Assembly (NCBI GenBank): GCA_024398515.1
Contig: JAKSIZ010000011.1
Coordinates: 1 to 51,899, forward strand
Origin: Bacteroidaceae bacterium
Lineage (GTDB): Bacteria; Bacteroidota; Bacteroidia; Bacteroidales; Bacteroidaceae
Length of the DNA stretch: 51,899 nt
Direction of reading: 5' to 3'
Below, piece after piece: positions 33,405-42,051 of the stretch. Numbering within the stretch: the stretch's first letter is position 1; each line of letters opens with the position of its first letter. A program made the position numbers and the translations under genes. The notes beneath the pieces were generated by a model that saw only the letters and a list, made by a program, of their open reading frames with translations, made no database searches and had not been told where the DNA came from.

Positions 33405-34400
33405 ATGAAGACATTTTTCCACGTACAGGATATCGGCGATCTTAAGGTCGCTTTGAAGGAAGCACTTGAAGTAAAAAACACTCCATTTGCATGGCAACAC
33501 TTGGGGAAAAACAAGACTATTATACTTGTGTTCTTTAATAGTAGCCTCCGAACACGCTTGAGTAGCCAAAAGGCAGCACTCAATCTCGGCATGAATCCTA
33601 TCGTTCTCAATGTTAATGGAGACAGTTGGAAGCTCGAAACAGAGATGGGAGTGGTCATGGATGGCGATAAGACAGAACATTTGCGTGAGGCGATTCCAGT
33701 CATTGGAAGTTATTGCGACATCATCGGAGTGCGCTCGTTTGCAGGGCTTACTGATAGGGATTATGACTATCAGGAGTCTGTCTTGAAGCAGTTTATCGAC
33801 TATTCTGGCAAACCAGTGATAAGCCTTGAGTCGGCAACGGTGCATCCTTGTCAGGCGTTTGCTGACTTGATTACGATAGAGGAGTATTGGAATAAACCTG
33901 AAAATGCCGCTCGTCGTGCGAAGAAAGACCGCCCAAAGGTTGTCATGACATGGGCACCTCATCCAAAGTCTTTGCCACAAGCCGTGCCAAATTCTTTCGC
34001 AGAATGGATGAATGCTGCTGATGTGGATTTCGTCATAACTCAGCCTGAAGGTTACGAACTTGACCCACGTTTCGTTGGCAATGCACGTGTGGAATATGAC
34101 CAGATGAAGGCTCTCGAAGGTGCCGACTTCGTTTATGCAAAGAATTGGAGTTGCCCTGGAGTGAAGGATTTGTCGCAATATGGCAAGATAATCAACAAGG
34201 ATCTTGGCTGGACAGTAGATGCAAAACACATGGCGGTGACCGATAATGCTTACTTCATGCACTGTCTGCCAGTGCGCAGGAATATGATTGTGAGCGACGA
34301 GGTCATTGATTCTCCGCAGAGCATTGTGATACCTGAAGCAGCAAACCGAGTTGTTTCAGCACAGGTAGTAATGAAACGTATGCTTGAAGATTTGGCGTAA
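33405..34400 (+). CDS. argF': N-acylornithine carbamoyltransferase, SOTCase/AOTCase family, with Thr90
   Basis: This 331-aa transcarbamylase of the Bacteroides/Xanthomonas branch carbamoylates N-succinyl- or N-acetylornithine, not ornithine. The carbamoyl-phosphate loop is FFNSSLRTRLSSQKAALNLG at 43-62. NVNGDSWKLETEMGVVMDGDK spans 69-89, and HCLPVRRNM is near 279. In B. fragilis SOTCase residue 90 is Pro, and in Xanthomonas AOTCase the equivalent is Glu92, the switch for specificity. Here position 90 is Thr (DGDKTEHLREA), which argues against AOTCase. A succinyl substrate is likely but unproven. The TAA overlaps the ATG of argB by one base. Confidence 0.9.
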   Translation: MKTFFHVQDIGDLKVALKEALEVKNTPFAWQHLGKNKTIILVFFNSSLRTRLSSQKAALNLGMNPIVLNVNGDSWKLETEMGVVMDGDKTEHLREAIPVIGSYCDIIGVRSFAGLTDRDYDYQESVLKQFIDYSGKPVISLESATVHPCQAFADLITIEEYWNKPENAARRAKKDRPKVVMTWAPHPKSLPQAVPNSFAEWMNAADVDFVITQPEGYELDPRFVGNARVEYDQMKALEGADFVYAKNWSCPGVKDLSQYGKIINKDLGWTVDAKHMAVTDNAYFMHCLPVRRNMIVSDEVIDSPQSIVIPEAANRVVSAQVVMKRMLEDLA

Positions 34401-35161
34401 TGGACAAGATAACTGTCATAAAAGTCGGTGGTCAGGTGGTTGAAAACCCCGAGACACTTGCAGAACTTCTTGATGGATTTGCCGCTATCGAGGGCAAAAA
34501 GGTGCTTGTTCATGGCGGAGGAAAGTCGGCAACGAAGATTGCAACGCAGCTTGGCATTGAGACAAAGATGGTTGATGGCCGTCGCATCACTGATGCAGAA
34601 ATGCTGAAAGTAGTCACTATGGTATATGGTGGACTGGTTAACAAGAACGTAGTAGCACAGCTTCAGTCGCGCGGAATCAACGCTCTCGGACTTACAGGTG
34701 CCGATATGAATGTGATGAAATCACACAAACGCACAGGTACGACCATTGATTATGGCTTTGTCGGTGACGTTGATAAAGCCGATGGAAAGATGCTTTCTAC
34801 CTTGATAGAAGCTGGTGTCGTGCCAATCATGGCACCATTGACGCACGACGGAAACGGCCAACTTCTGAATACAAATGCCGATACTATTGCTGCCGAAACT
34901 GCCAAAGCCCTTACACCTTATTATAATGTAACGCTGATTTATTGCTTTGAGAAGAAGGGCGTGTTGAGTAATCCTGACGATGACGACAGTGTAATTTCGC
35001 AAATCTCGCGCGCAGATTTCGACCGGATGGTCAACGACGGCAGTGTAAACAGCGGCATGATTCCCAAACTTCAAAACTCATTCCAATCGTTGGAGGCTGG
35101 TGTAAAAGAGGTGATTATTTGTGATTATCACATAAAAGGCGGCACATCAATCTGCAATTAA
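34400..35161 (+). CDS. argB: N-acylglutamate kinase
   Basis: Phosphorylates the gamma-carboxyl of N-acylglutamate, the second step of the pathway. At 253 aa it is near the short end for the family. Motifs: IKVGGQVVENPE at 6-17, LVHGGGKSATKIA near 36-48 and NTNADTIAAETAKAL near 157-171, all amino-acid kinase fold elements for ATP and substrate. Its start overlaps the carbamoyltransferase stop, implying coupled translation. No long N-terminal helix of the arginine-sensitive hexameric class is present, so feedback inhibition by arginine is doubtful. Confidence 0.92.
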   Translation: MDKITVIKVGGQVVENPETLAELLDGFAAIEGKKVLVHGGGKSATKIATQLGIETKMVDGRRITDAEMLKVVTMVYGGLVNKNVVAQLQSRGINALGLTGADMNVMKSHKRTGTTIDYGFVGDVDKADGKMLSTLIEAGVVPIMAPLTHDGNGQLLNTNADTIAAETAKALTPYYNVTLIYCFEKKGVLSNPDDDDSVISQISRADFDRMVNDGSVNSGMIPKLQNSFQSLEAGVKEVIICDYHIKGGTSICN

Positions 35162-35253
35162 AAACGAAAAGTCTATAATGATAAAATCGAGAACTCGAAA
35201 TATCGAAGTCTCGAGAATTCGAAAATGACGAAAAACTCCCAATAAAAAACAAT
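35162..35253 (+). other. argB-argE spacer with TCGA-rich inverted repeats
   Basis: This 92-base spacer is long for the operon and contains ATCGAGAACTCGA, ATATCGAAG and TCTCGAGAATTCGA, a set of overlapping partial palindromes able to form an imperfect hairpin. It may be a processing or attenuation site within the operon; no promoter consensus was seen. Confidence 0.35.
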
Positions 35254-36333
35254 ATGCTCCAATCTCTCTCCAACGAATCAATAGACCTACTCAGGCGCAT
35301 GATTGCCGTGCCTTCAAAGTCGTTTGAGGAGCAAGCGGTGTGTCAACTCATCAGCAATCAACTGACAGGGTGGGGGATAGAACACAAAGTCTATGGCTGC
35401 AACATCGTTGCTTTCAACAAGAACTACGACTCAAAGTTGCCAACTCTTGCGCTCGATGCGCATATCGACACCGTTCCACCTGCTGAAAGTTACACGCGAA
35501 ACCCTTACGATGCAGGCAATGACGAGGCCGTAATCTATGGTCTTGGGGCAAACGACGACGGTGGAAGTGTGGTTGCACTGACGGCTGTGTTCCGTTACTT
35601 CTATGAAAAGACTCTCCCAATCAACCTCTGCCTCGTGCTTACGGCAGAGGAAGAACGCAGTGGACCGAACGGTGCAAAATGGATATACAGTGCTGAGGGA
35701 CCGTTTGGAGCAAAGCAACCTGACTGGATTATCATCGGTGAACCGACCAATATGAACGCTGCAACGAGCGAGCGAGGACTGCTTGTCGTTGACGGCGAAG
35801 CCACTGGAGTCAGCGGTCATGCCGCAAGAAATGAAGGAGTGAATGCGCTTTACATTGCTCTCGACGACATACAAAACCTGCGAAATCACCGTTTCGCGAA
35901 GGTGTCGCCAACGATGGGCGAGGTGAAAATGAACGTTACGCAAATCAATTGCGGCACTGCTCACAACGTGATACCAGACAAATGCACGTTTGTCATCGAT
36001 GTTCGTCCGACCGAGATGTACGATAATGAAGAGCTGTTGCGTGAGCTTCAATCGCTCTGCAAGAGCCGTCTCACGCCGCGAAACCTCACTAATCGTTCGT
36101 CGGCAACAAGCATCGATTCGCCGCTGATAAAGGCTGCCGAGGCACAAAACATCGCTACTTTCTCATCGCCGACAACGTCAAACTGGATGCGGATACACTC
36201 TGATGCAATCAAGATGGGACCAGGAGATTCGTCGCGATCGCACCATGCCGACGAGTTCATCATGCGCTCGGAAATAGAGGAAGCAATAGAAAAATATATA
36301 GAATTCATCAATCAGATAATCCTGGATATCTAA
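35254..36333 (+). CDS. argE: M20-family deacylase, probable N-acylcitrulline deacylase
   Basis: This 359-aa dinuclear-zinc peptidase-family enzyme has DAHIDTVPP at 68-76 (H70 and D72), GLGANDDGGS near 97-106 with the bridging Asp, and the general-base pair in LTAEEERSGPNG. It ends with a late metal ligand in SRSHHADEF near 336. In the N-acylated branch carbamoylation precedes deacylation, so the substrate is probably N-succinyl- or N-acetylcitrulline and the product citrulline for ArgG. The position between argB and argH supports this. Confidence 0.85.
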   Translation: MLQSLSNESIDLLRRMIAVPSKSFEEQAVCQLISNQLTGWGIEHKVYGCNIVAFNKNYDSKLPTLALDAHIDTVPPAESYTRNPYDAGNDEAVIYGLGANDDGGSVVALTAVFRYFYEKTLPINLCLVLTAEEERSGPNGAKWIYSAEGPFGAKQPDWIIIGEPTNMNAATSERGLLVVDGEATGVSGHAARNEGVNALYIALDDIQNLRNHRFAKVSPTMGEVKMNVTQINCGTAHNVIPDKCTFVIDVRPTEMYDNEELLRELQSLCKSRLTPRNLTNRSSATSIDSPLIKAAEAQNIATFSSPTTSNWMRIHSDAIKMGPGDSSRSHHADEFIMRSEIEEAIEKYIEFINQIILDI

Positions 36334-36363
36334 ATGTCTGGATACATATAAGGCAAATAAATT

Positions 36364-37668
36364 ATGGCAAAGCTATGGGATAAAGGCTTCTCCGTCGATG
36401 AGAAGATAGAGAAATTCACGGTTGGAAAGGACAGGGAGCTTGATATTTTCCTCGCACCCTACGATATTGAGGGCACGATGGCACACATCACGATGCTCGA
36501 AAGCGTAGGTCTGCTTGCGAAAGATGAACTTGATCCACTGCTGAAAGAACTTGAATCGTTGCACGAAATGGCGCTCCGAGGCGAGTTTGTCATCGAAGAT
36601 GGAGTGGAGGATGTACACTCACAAGTGGAGTTCATGCTCACTAAAAAACTCGGTGAAATGGGCAAAAAAGTGCATACCGGACGCTCACGCAACGACCAAG
36701 TGCTCGTTGACATGAAGCTCTATGCACGTGCAGAAATCAAGAAAACAGCGGAAAAGGTGCGCCAACTCTTCGATATACTTCAGCAGAAGAGCGAACAATA
36801 CAAGGACCTTCTCATGCCAGGCTACACACATCTACAGGTAGCAATGCCGTCATCGTTCGGTCTTTGGTTCGGTGCCTACGCTGAAAGTCTGTGCGATGAT
36901 ATGCAGATGATGCTCGCAGCATACAAGATTGTGAACCAAAATCCGCTTGGTTCTGCTGCCGGATATGGCTCAACGGCACCGCTGAACCGCACTATGACAA
37001 CCCAACTCCTGCACTTCGACGACATGAACTATAACTCAGTCTATGCCCAAATGACGCGTGGAAAGATGGAGCGCAGCGTTGCTTTTGCATACGCTTCAGT
37101 TGCTGAAACGCTGGCACGACTGGCATTCGACTGCTGCCTCTACAATAGCCAGAACTTCCGTTTCATTACTCTGCCAGACAATCTTACGACTGGGTCGAGC
37201 ATCATGCCGCATAAGAAAAATCCAGACGTCTTTGAACTCATCCGTGCGCATTGCAACAAACTCAACGCAATGCCCGAAACCATACGCATGATAACCACAA
37301 ATCTGCCGTCCGGCTACTTCCGCGACATGCAACTGACAAAGGAAGTGTTCATGCCAATGTTTGCCGAGATGGACGACTGTCTCGACATCTGCATCTATGC
37401 ACTTGAGAACATCTCCGTTGCCGAGGGACTTATGGATCAGCCAATCTACCAGCAGGCATTCAGCGTTGACGTGGTAAACCGCATGGTGGCTGAGGGTGTA
37501 CCTTTCCGCGATGCATACAAGCAAGTCGGCATGGCACTGCACAACCACGACTACTCGATACTCGACAATCACAGCACCATCAGCGACTACACCCATGAAG
37601 GTTCGATAGGCAACCTCTGCAACGAGGCAATCCGCCGCAAGATGGAACGCGTGATGTCGGGCTTCTGA
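36364..37668 (+). CDS. argH: Argininosuccinate lyase
   Basis: Splits argininosuccinate into arginine and fumarate, the last step. The 434-aa length is slightly short of the usual ~460. Motifs: DVHSQVEFMLTKKLG near 83-97, HTGRSRNDQVLVD near 102-114, MPGYTHLQVAMPSSFG near 149-164, NPLGSAAGYG and the catalytic-serine signature TTGSSIMPHKKNPD near 276-289. It closes the seven-gene arginine operon. The acyltransferase for the first step and argR are not in this window. Confidence 0.95.
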   Translation: MAKLWDKGFSVDEKIEKFTVGKDRELDIFLAPYDIEGTMAHITMLESVGLLAKDELDPLLKELESLHEMALRGEFVIEDGVEDVHSQVEFMLTKKLGEMGKKVHTGRSRNDQVLVDMKLYARAEIKKTAEKVRQLFDILQQKSEQYKDLLMPGYTHLQVAMPSSFGLWFGAYAESLCDDMQMMLAAYKIVNQNPLGSAAGYGSTAPLNRTMTTQLLHFDDMNYNSVYAQMTRGKMERSVAFAYASVAETLARLAFDCCLYNSQNFRFITLPDNLTTGSSIMPHKKNPDVFELIRAHCNKLNAMPETIRMITTNLPSGYFRDMQLTKEVFMPMFAEMDDCLDICIYALENISVAEGLMDQPIYQQAFSVDVVNRMVAEGVPFRDAYKQVGMALHNHDYSILDNHSTISDYTHEGSIGNLCNEAIRRKMERVMSGF

Positions 37669-37712
37669 AGCATCTGTTTGCGTCACGTCTTCATATTATT
37701 TTCATGACTCGA

Positions 37713-37835
37713 CGCATACCCTCTACAGTATGCTCTGTTGAGGGTGGAAAAAAGTTGTACAACTTTCGCGCGAAAGTTGTACGACTTTCAGTTGAAAGTT
37801 GTACAACTTTTTTCCGAGTTAAACGCTCGTCCTTC
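37713..37835. repeat. Triple-palindrome intergenic element D
   Basis: Three 16-bp perfect or near-perfect palindromes of AAAGTTGTACAACTTT start at 37751, 37773 and 37795 (22-bp period; spacers CGCGCG and CAGTTG); the second has TACGACTTT. The left side contains a hairpin (ACCCTC...ACAG...CTGT...GAGGGT, 37718-37745). The right flank is TTTCCGAGTTAAACGCTCGTCC. The same word and left hairpin occur in element F. It follows argH. Confidence 0.85.
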
Positions 37836-37843
37836 GCAATACA

Positions 37844-37890
37844 CTATGAGGTTTAGGGAAAATCCTATGTTTGTTTAGGGAAAAGCTATG
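37844..37890 (+). promoter_or_regulatory. 21-bp direct repeats upstream of a promoter
   Basis: CTATG starts at 37844, 37865 and 37886, exactly 21 bp apart. The first two are each followed by GTTTAGGGAAAA. Two helical turns of spacing just upstream of a -7 element suggests side-by-side binding of an activator on one face of the DNA. Confidence 0.5.
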
Positions 37891-37919
37891 GTTTTTCTCA
37901 TCGAAACTGCATACCTTTG
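37887..37919 (+). promoter_or_regulatory. Promoter of the small secreted Pro/His-rich protein
   Basis: TACCTTTG (37912-37919) with TATG (37887-37890) 21 bp upstream, a 3-of-4 match. The weak -33 region fits dependence on an activator at the direct repeats. Confidence 0.5.
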
Positions 37920-37966
37920 CATCGTGAACAATAAACAAGATGTATAACTCTAAAAAAATTACAGTC

Positions 37967-38278
37967 ATGAAAAAGTTTGCAGTTTTAATGGTAACAATGC
38001 TGACAATGACAGCTGTACCAACGTTCGGAGGAAATCTTTCAATAAGCGTAACCAACAACGGAGTTCACGTCAACGTAACAAACCATGATGGTCCTGCAAT
38101 GGGACGTCCGCTGCCACCACCGGCACCAGATGTAAGGAAGCCATTGCCACCAGAACCACCACGCGACATGAGGAAACCTTTGCCGCCGCGCCACAACAAC
38201 CACAACGCCAAGGCATTGAATCATCTCAACAAGGTGAACCACACCCCATCAGGCACCCACAATCACAGTCGTTATTGA
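37967..38278 (+). CDS. Small secreted Pro- and His/Asn-rich protein
   Basis: From MKKFAVLMVTMLTMTAVPTFGG (ATG at 37967) the protein is 103 aa; an ATG at 37940 would add nine residues before the signal peptide. The mature part has a short beta-like segment (LSISVTNNGVHVNVTN), then Pro-rich repeats with R(K)PLPP cores (about 52-80), then a His/Asn-rich tail with several His (RHNNHN ... THNHSRY). I recognise no family. The tail could bind metal and the proline part could span or bind the wall, but this is inference. It is monocistronic with a terminator after it. Confidence 0.7.
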   Translation: MKKFAVLMVTMLTMTAVPTFGGNLSISVTNNGVHVNVTNHDGPAMGRPLPPPAPDVRKPLPPEPPRDMRKPLPPRHNNHNAKALNHLNKVNHTPSGTHNHSRY

Positions 38279-38319
38279 TTACAAGTGTTTTCTGTTTAAC
38301 TAATAATATATGATTTTCC

Positions 38320-38371
38320 GACGGTGCATCAACGTCCCCCCCCGACCGCGATGCACCGTTTCTTTCTTTGA
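38320..38371. terminator. Terminator between convergent genes
   Basis: ACGGTGCATC (38321-38330) pairs with GATGCACCGT (38350-38359), followed on the plus strand by TTCTTTCTTT. The loop contains a run of eight C. It can serve the small secreted protein (plus) and, less well, the tricorn-like gene (minus, stop at 38374). Confidence 0.75.
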
Positions 38372-38373
38372 AT

Positions 38374-41300
38374 TTACTTCCCTACCTCTTTAAGCAGTTC
38401 TTCTACTGCGGTGCGGAGTTGGGTGTCCTCGCCTTTGACTATGGTCTCTGGGGCATTGAGCACGTGAATGTCAGGCTCAAGTTGTGTGCCTTCAAGATAG
38501 TTTCCATCGTCTGTGCGGTAACCGATTACTGGTACTCCGAAGATTACACTCTTGTCCTGCATCGTTATCCAATTGACGCTACTCATGGTTCCTGGCACTG
38601 GTGCACCGACAAGTTTTCCTATCTTCTGATGGCTATATACCCAAGGTGTGCCGTGCGCATTGCTGTAGTTTGATTCGCATTGAAGCATGATGCTCGGTTT
38701 GTTCCAGCGTCGGCTCGGCATCTCGCAACTCTCACGCCCACGGATTACTTGCGTCAGATACTTCTTTCCACTGAATAGAACTTCGATGTCCTCGTGCATA
38801 CGACCACCACCGTTAAAGCGTGTGTCGATGACGATGCCGTCACATTTGTTGTATTTTCCAAGCACATCAGAGTACATCGGACGGAAACTGTCGTCGTTCA
38901 TCTGCTTTATGTGAACATAACCCAAACGGCCATTCGACCATTTTTCAACGTCGGCAGCACGCTGCTTAACCCAACGATCGTATAGAAGATTATTCATAAC
39001 TGTGTTGGTTACAGGCAGCACGACTGCATCTTCAGCGCCTTTTATGCTGACGAGAGTCTTCTTTCCAGCCTGCCCCATAAGCAAGATGCTGATGTCCTGT
39101 TCGGTTGTAATCTCCACACCATTGATGTGAGTAATCACGTCGCCAGCCTTGAGCTTGAGGTTTGCATGGTCAAAAGGTCCGCCCTTCAATACTTCAGCAA
39201 CCTTCAGTCCTTTGCCTGTGTAAGTCAAATCGTAGAGAAGTCCGAGCTGTGCTGTTGCTTGAACTGCACTGCGACCACCGTATCTACCACCGCTATGCGA
39301 CACATTAAGTTCGCCCAACCACTCGCTGAGTAGTTCGGCAAAGTCGTAGTTGTTGTCAATGTGAGGCAGGAATTTGCGGTAAGTTTTGGTCATTGCTTCC
39401 CAATCAACACCGTTCATGTCCTCGCGGAAGAAACGTTCTTTTGCCTCACGATAAACATAGTTGAACATATATTCACGCTCTGCAGCATGGTCGAGTTTCA
39501 GTTCTGCACTATAAGTTATAGGTGTAAGTTTGTCGCCTTCAAGCTTCTTCATGCCAGCCGAACCCAAAAGGAATATCGTCTTTCCCTCTTTGTCGGTAGT
39601 GAAGATTCCGCTGCCGGCACTCTTTGAGAGCAGTTTGGTTTCATGTTTTCGAAGGTCCATCTTCCAAAGATCTTTATCCTTTTCGAACGTTGAGAGGTAA
39701 TAAAGTGTCTCGCCATCCTTGCTGAGTATAGCGTCGCCAAGGTCGCTGCTGTTAGGTGTGAGGCGTACTATGCGGTCGCGTATGCCGTCAAGTTCAATGT
39801 TGATGTCCTTTGAGGTTGGTTTTTCTTCTTTTTTGTCCGACGAAGAATCATCGGAAGAAGTCGATTTTTTTGACTTTGAAGTCTTTGCTTTCTTGTCTGT
39901 TGCGGGCTTTTCCTCGTCTTTCTTTGCTTTCTTTTCAAGCTCTTTGCGCAGTTCGTAATCCTCTTTCGAGAGGCAATACTTGTCGTATGCATCTTGGTTT
40001 ACAAAGCAAAGGAACGCATCGTCCTGCGATCCCCACGATGCTTGTGCACGCATTCCATATATTTCGCTTTCAAACAGAATGGCGTTGCCGTCCATTACCC
40101 AACGTGGAGAATGCGACATATATCCGCTGGCGGTAAGGTTTGTTATCTCGCCACCATTGGCACTAACCAGCCCAAGGTCGTTGTAAGGTTCGTGTCCATT
40201 AGCGGTATATTCCACTACAAACCACTTTCCGTCTGGGCTCCAGGTGTATTCAAATCCGCTGGAATGACTGTACCAGGTGCTTCCGTCGGTCACTTGTCTT
40301 ACGGCTTTTGTCTTCAGGTTTACCACCATCAGACGTGTACGGTCCTCGATGAAAGCCACTTCCTTACCGTCGGGCGAGAACGAAGGATGACTGCGTTCTA
40401 TGTTCAAGTCAGGCAACAGAGGCTCTTCCTTTATCGTAGTTGCGTTAGGAAAATTCGGATCTTCTTTGCGTGAGATGCGTGCGATATATAGTTGTGACAG
40501 CCCATCACGCTCACTTGCATAGACAAGACTACGGTTATCGCTGCCGAAGTCAACGCTACGTTCTGCCGCAGCCGTGTGTGTGATTTGCTTTGTAGTAGGG
40601 TATTCAACCGATGTTACATACACTTCGCCACGCACGATGAACGCTACTTGTTTGCCGTCAGGACTCACACTTGCGCTCGATGCACCCGATGAAATCTTCA
40701 GTAATTCGAGTTTATTTTCCTCGTCGAGAGTCACGTCGATGGCCACTTTCTGCGGTTTGCTGTCTGGTTTCATGGTGTAGATCTCGCCGTCGTAAGTGAA
40801 GCAAAGCATGTCGCCACCGCGTGAAAGGAAGCGAACTGGGTGTGTTGTGAACTGCGTTACAGGCTTCCAACCTGTAGGAACACTGAGTGAAGCCACTGCC
40901 GATGCCCCTTTTTTATCCAATGGCATAGACCAAACGTTCATCGAACCGCCTGCAACTTCTGCCAAAAGATACACGCTCTTTCCGTCGGCACTAAGCACTG
41001 GATTACGGTCCTCGCCTGCACGATTTGTCAGGTTTGTATGCTTTTTCGTCTTCGTGTCATAGCACCAGATGTCGCGTGTGATGGATGAAGTGTGATGTTT
41101 TCTCCATTCATCTTCGCCGCCTTTCTTGTCCTGATAGAGGAAAAAGTCGCCTTTCGCACTGTAACTCAACATCTCTGCCGGTGTGCCAAGAACCTGTTGA
41201 GTCTGTCCGCCAACCACTGGAACGGCATACAACTCAGTCATTGACGAGGCTGGGAAAAGTGCACTCTCGGCTGGGTCTTGTATATGAGAACTGAACATCA

Positions 41301-41661
41301 CTTGCTTGCCGTCGGGCGTGAAAGCCCATGGAATCTCCGATGCCGAGTTAAACGTCAGGCGTTTTGCGCTGCCGCCAGTCGCTGGCATAACGTAGATGTC
41401 GTAGCCACCGTTGCGGTCGGATGCGAAAGCTATCTGTTTGCTGTCGGGGCTCCAAACTGGAAAAGCCTCGTAACTGTCCTGTGTGGTCAGCCGTTTTGCC
41501 GTGCCACCCACGACTGGAACAGCCCAGATGTCACCCTTATAACAGAATGCAATCTGCTGTCCGTCGGGCGAAATCTTCACGTCGCGAAGCCAAAGAGGAG
41601 TCACTGCGCTCACTGTAAGTGATGCGAAAAGTACAATCGAAGTAAGGAAAATCTTTTTCAT
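38374..41661 (-). CDS. Tricorn-like S41 peptidase with beta-propeller and PDZ
   Basis: The 1095-aa protein has a signal peptide (MKKIFLTSIVLFASLTVSA). A beta-propeller of PD40/TolB-like blades follows (repeated SPDGKQ/SPDSKQIAF motifs, about 30-480). Then come a Lys/Ser-rich charged linker (about 570-620), a second beta region, a PDZ domain (about 800-870, GPFDHANLKLKAGDVITHINGVEI) and the S41 core (IVIDTRFNGGG near 945). The probable nucleophile is Ser near residue 1000 in ESNYSNAHGTPWV. Tricorn-type enzymes degrade peptides; in Bacteroidetes this form is periplasmic or secreted. It is monocistronic with a -7 element at 41709. Confidence 0.9.
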   Translation of the reverse strand: MKKIFLTSIVLFASLTVSAVTPLWLRDVKISPDGQQIAFCYKGDIWAVPVVGGTAKRLTTQDSYEAFPVWSPDSKQIAFASDRNGGYDIYVMPATGGSAKRLTFNSASEIPWAFTPDGKQVMFSSHIQDPAESALFPASSMTELYAVPVVGGQTQQVLGTPAEMLSYSAKGDFFLYQDKKGGEDEWRKHHTSSITRDIWCYDTKTKKHTNLTNRAGEDRNPVLSADGKSVYLLAEVAGGSMNVWSMPLDKKGASAVASLSVPTGWKPVTQFTTHPVRFLSRGGDMLCFTYDGEIYTMKPDSKPQKVAIDVTLDEENKLELLKISSGASSASVSPDGKQVAFIVRGEVYVTSVEYPTTKQITHTAAAERSVDFGSDNRSLVYASERDGLSQLYIARISRKEDPNFPNATTIKEEPLLPDLNIERSHPSFSPDGKEVAFIEDRTRLMVVNLKTKAVRQVTDGSTWYSHSSGFEYTWSPDGKWFVVEYTANGHEPYNDLGLVSANGGEITNLTASGYMSHSPRWVMDGNAILFESEIYGMRAQASWGSQDDAFLCFVNQDAYDKYCLSKEDYELRKELEKKAKKDEEKPATDKKAKTSKSKKSTSSDDSSSDKKEEKPTSKDINIELDGIRDRIVRLTPNSSDLGDAILSKDGETLYYLSTFEKDKDLWKMDLRKHETKLLSKSAGSGIFTTDKEGKTIFLLGSAGMKKLEGDKLTPITYSAELKLDHAAEREYMFNYVYREAKERFFREDMNGVDWEAMTKTYRKFLPHIDNNYDFAELLSEWLGELNVSHSGGRYGGRSAVQATAQLGLLYDLTYTGKGLKVAEVLKGGPFDHANLKLKAGDVITHINGVEITTEQDISILLMGQAGKKTLVSIKGAEDAVVLPVTNTVMNNLLYDRWVKQRAADVEKWSNGRLGYVHIKQMNDDSFRPMYSDVLGKYNKCDGIVIDTRFNGGGRMHEDIEVLFSGKKYLTQVIRGRESCEMPSRRWNKPSIMLQCESNYSNAHGTPWVYSHQKIGKLVGAPVPGTMSSVNWITMQDKSVIFGVPVIGYRTDDGNYLEGTQLEPDIHVLNAPETIVKGEDTQLRTAVEELLKEVGK

Positions 41662-41708
41662 ATTCTGTAATTCTTTTATGTAAATTCTGCTTTTGAAACT
41701 CTATTGCA

Positions 41709-41716
41709 CAAAGATA
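41709..41716 (-). promoter_or_regulatory. -7 element before the tricorn-like gene
   Basis: TATCTTTG on the minus strand, about 48 bases before the ATG. No TTTG is found at the right spacing, so only half of the promoter is supported. Confidence 0.4.
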
Positions 41717-41834
41717 CTTAAACTTTGCGAAACACACGGGAAAAGCATCGTTTTTTTTTATTTATTTAAGTAAATCCCTCGCTTCAGCCTTTCCCTTGGC
41801 AGCGTTTGAGCGGTTGGCTTTCGGGGCATGAACG

Positions 41835-41965
41835 TTATGCTTTCCAAGGACGACCTTTATAGTTGAACGAAAACTGCTACAGTTTTCACCATGAAACTGC
41901 TACAGTTTTGACTTGAAAACTGCTACAGTTTTTTTCCGAGTATTAGGCTCGTCCCATGAAACGAT
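41835..41965. repeat. Triple-palindrome intergenic element E
   Basis: Three 17-bp units of AAAACTGCTACAGTTTT start at 41870, 41893 and 41916 (23-bp period; spacers CACCAT and GACTTG); the second begins with G. Left flank GGACGACCTTTATAGTTGAACG and right flank CCGAGTATTAGGCTCGTCC are clear inverses. Same word as element A, 33 kb away. It lies between the tricorn-like gene and the terminator of the Sel1 gene; 41717-41834 shows nothing else. Confidence 0.87.
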
Positions 41966-41980
41966 TACGTTGATATACGA

Positions 41981-42030
41981 CAAAAGACTCGAACATTCGG
42001 GATTTCGAAAACGTTCGAGTCTTTTGTTTT
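41981..42030 (-). terminator. Hairpin terminator after the Sel1-repeat gene
   Basis: CAAAAGACTCGAAC (41981-41994) pairs perfectly with GTTCGAGTCTTTTG (42013-42026). It lies 22 bases after the stop codon of the Sel1 gene. The T-rich end of the stem serves as tail on either strand. Confidence 0.65.
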
Positions 42031-42051
42031 AAGTCATCCTAAAGCGTTGGA

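Noticed and set aside
33393-34262. 289-codon minus-strand ORF
   Set aside because: It is the antisense shadow of the carbamoyltransferase gene, which has all family motifs; Cys/His/Ile-rich composition is typical of a shadow frame.
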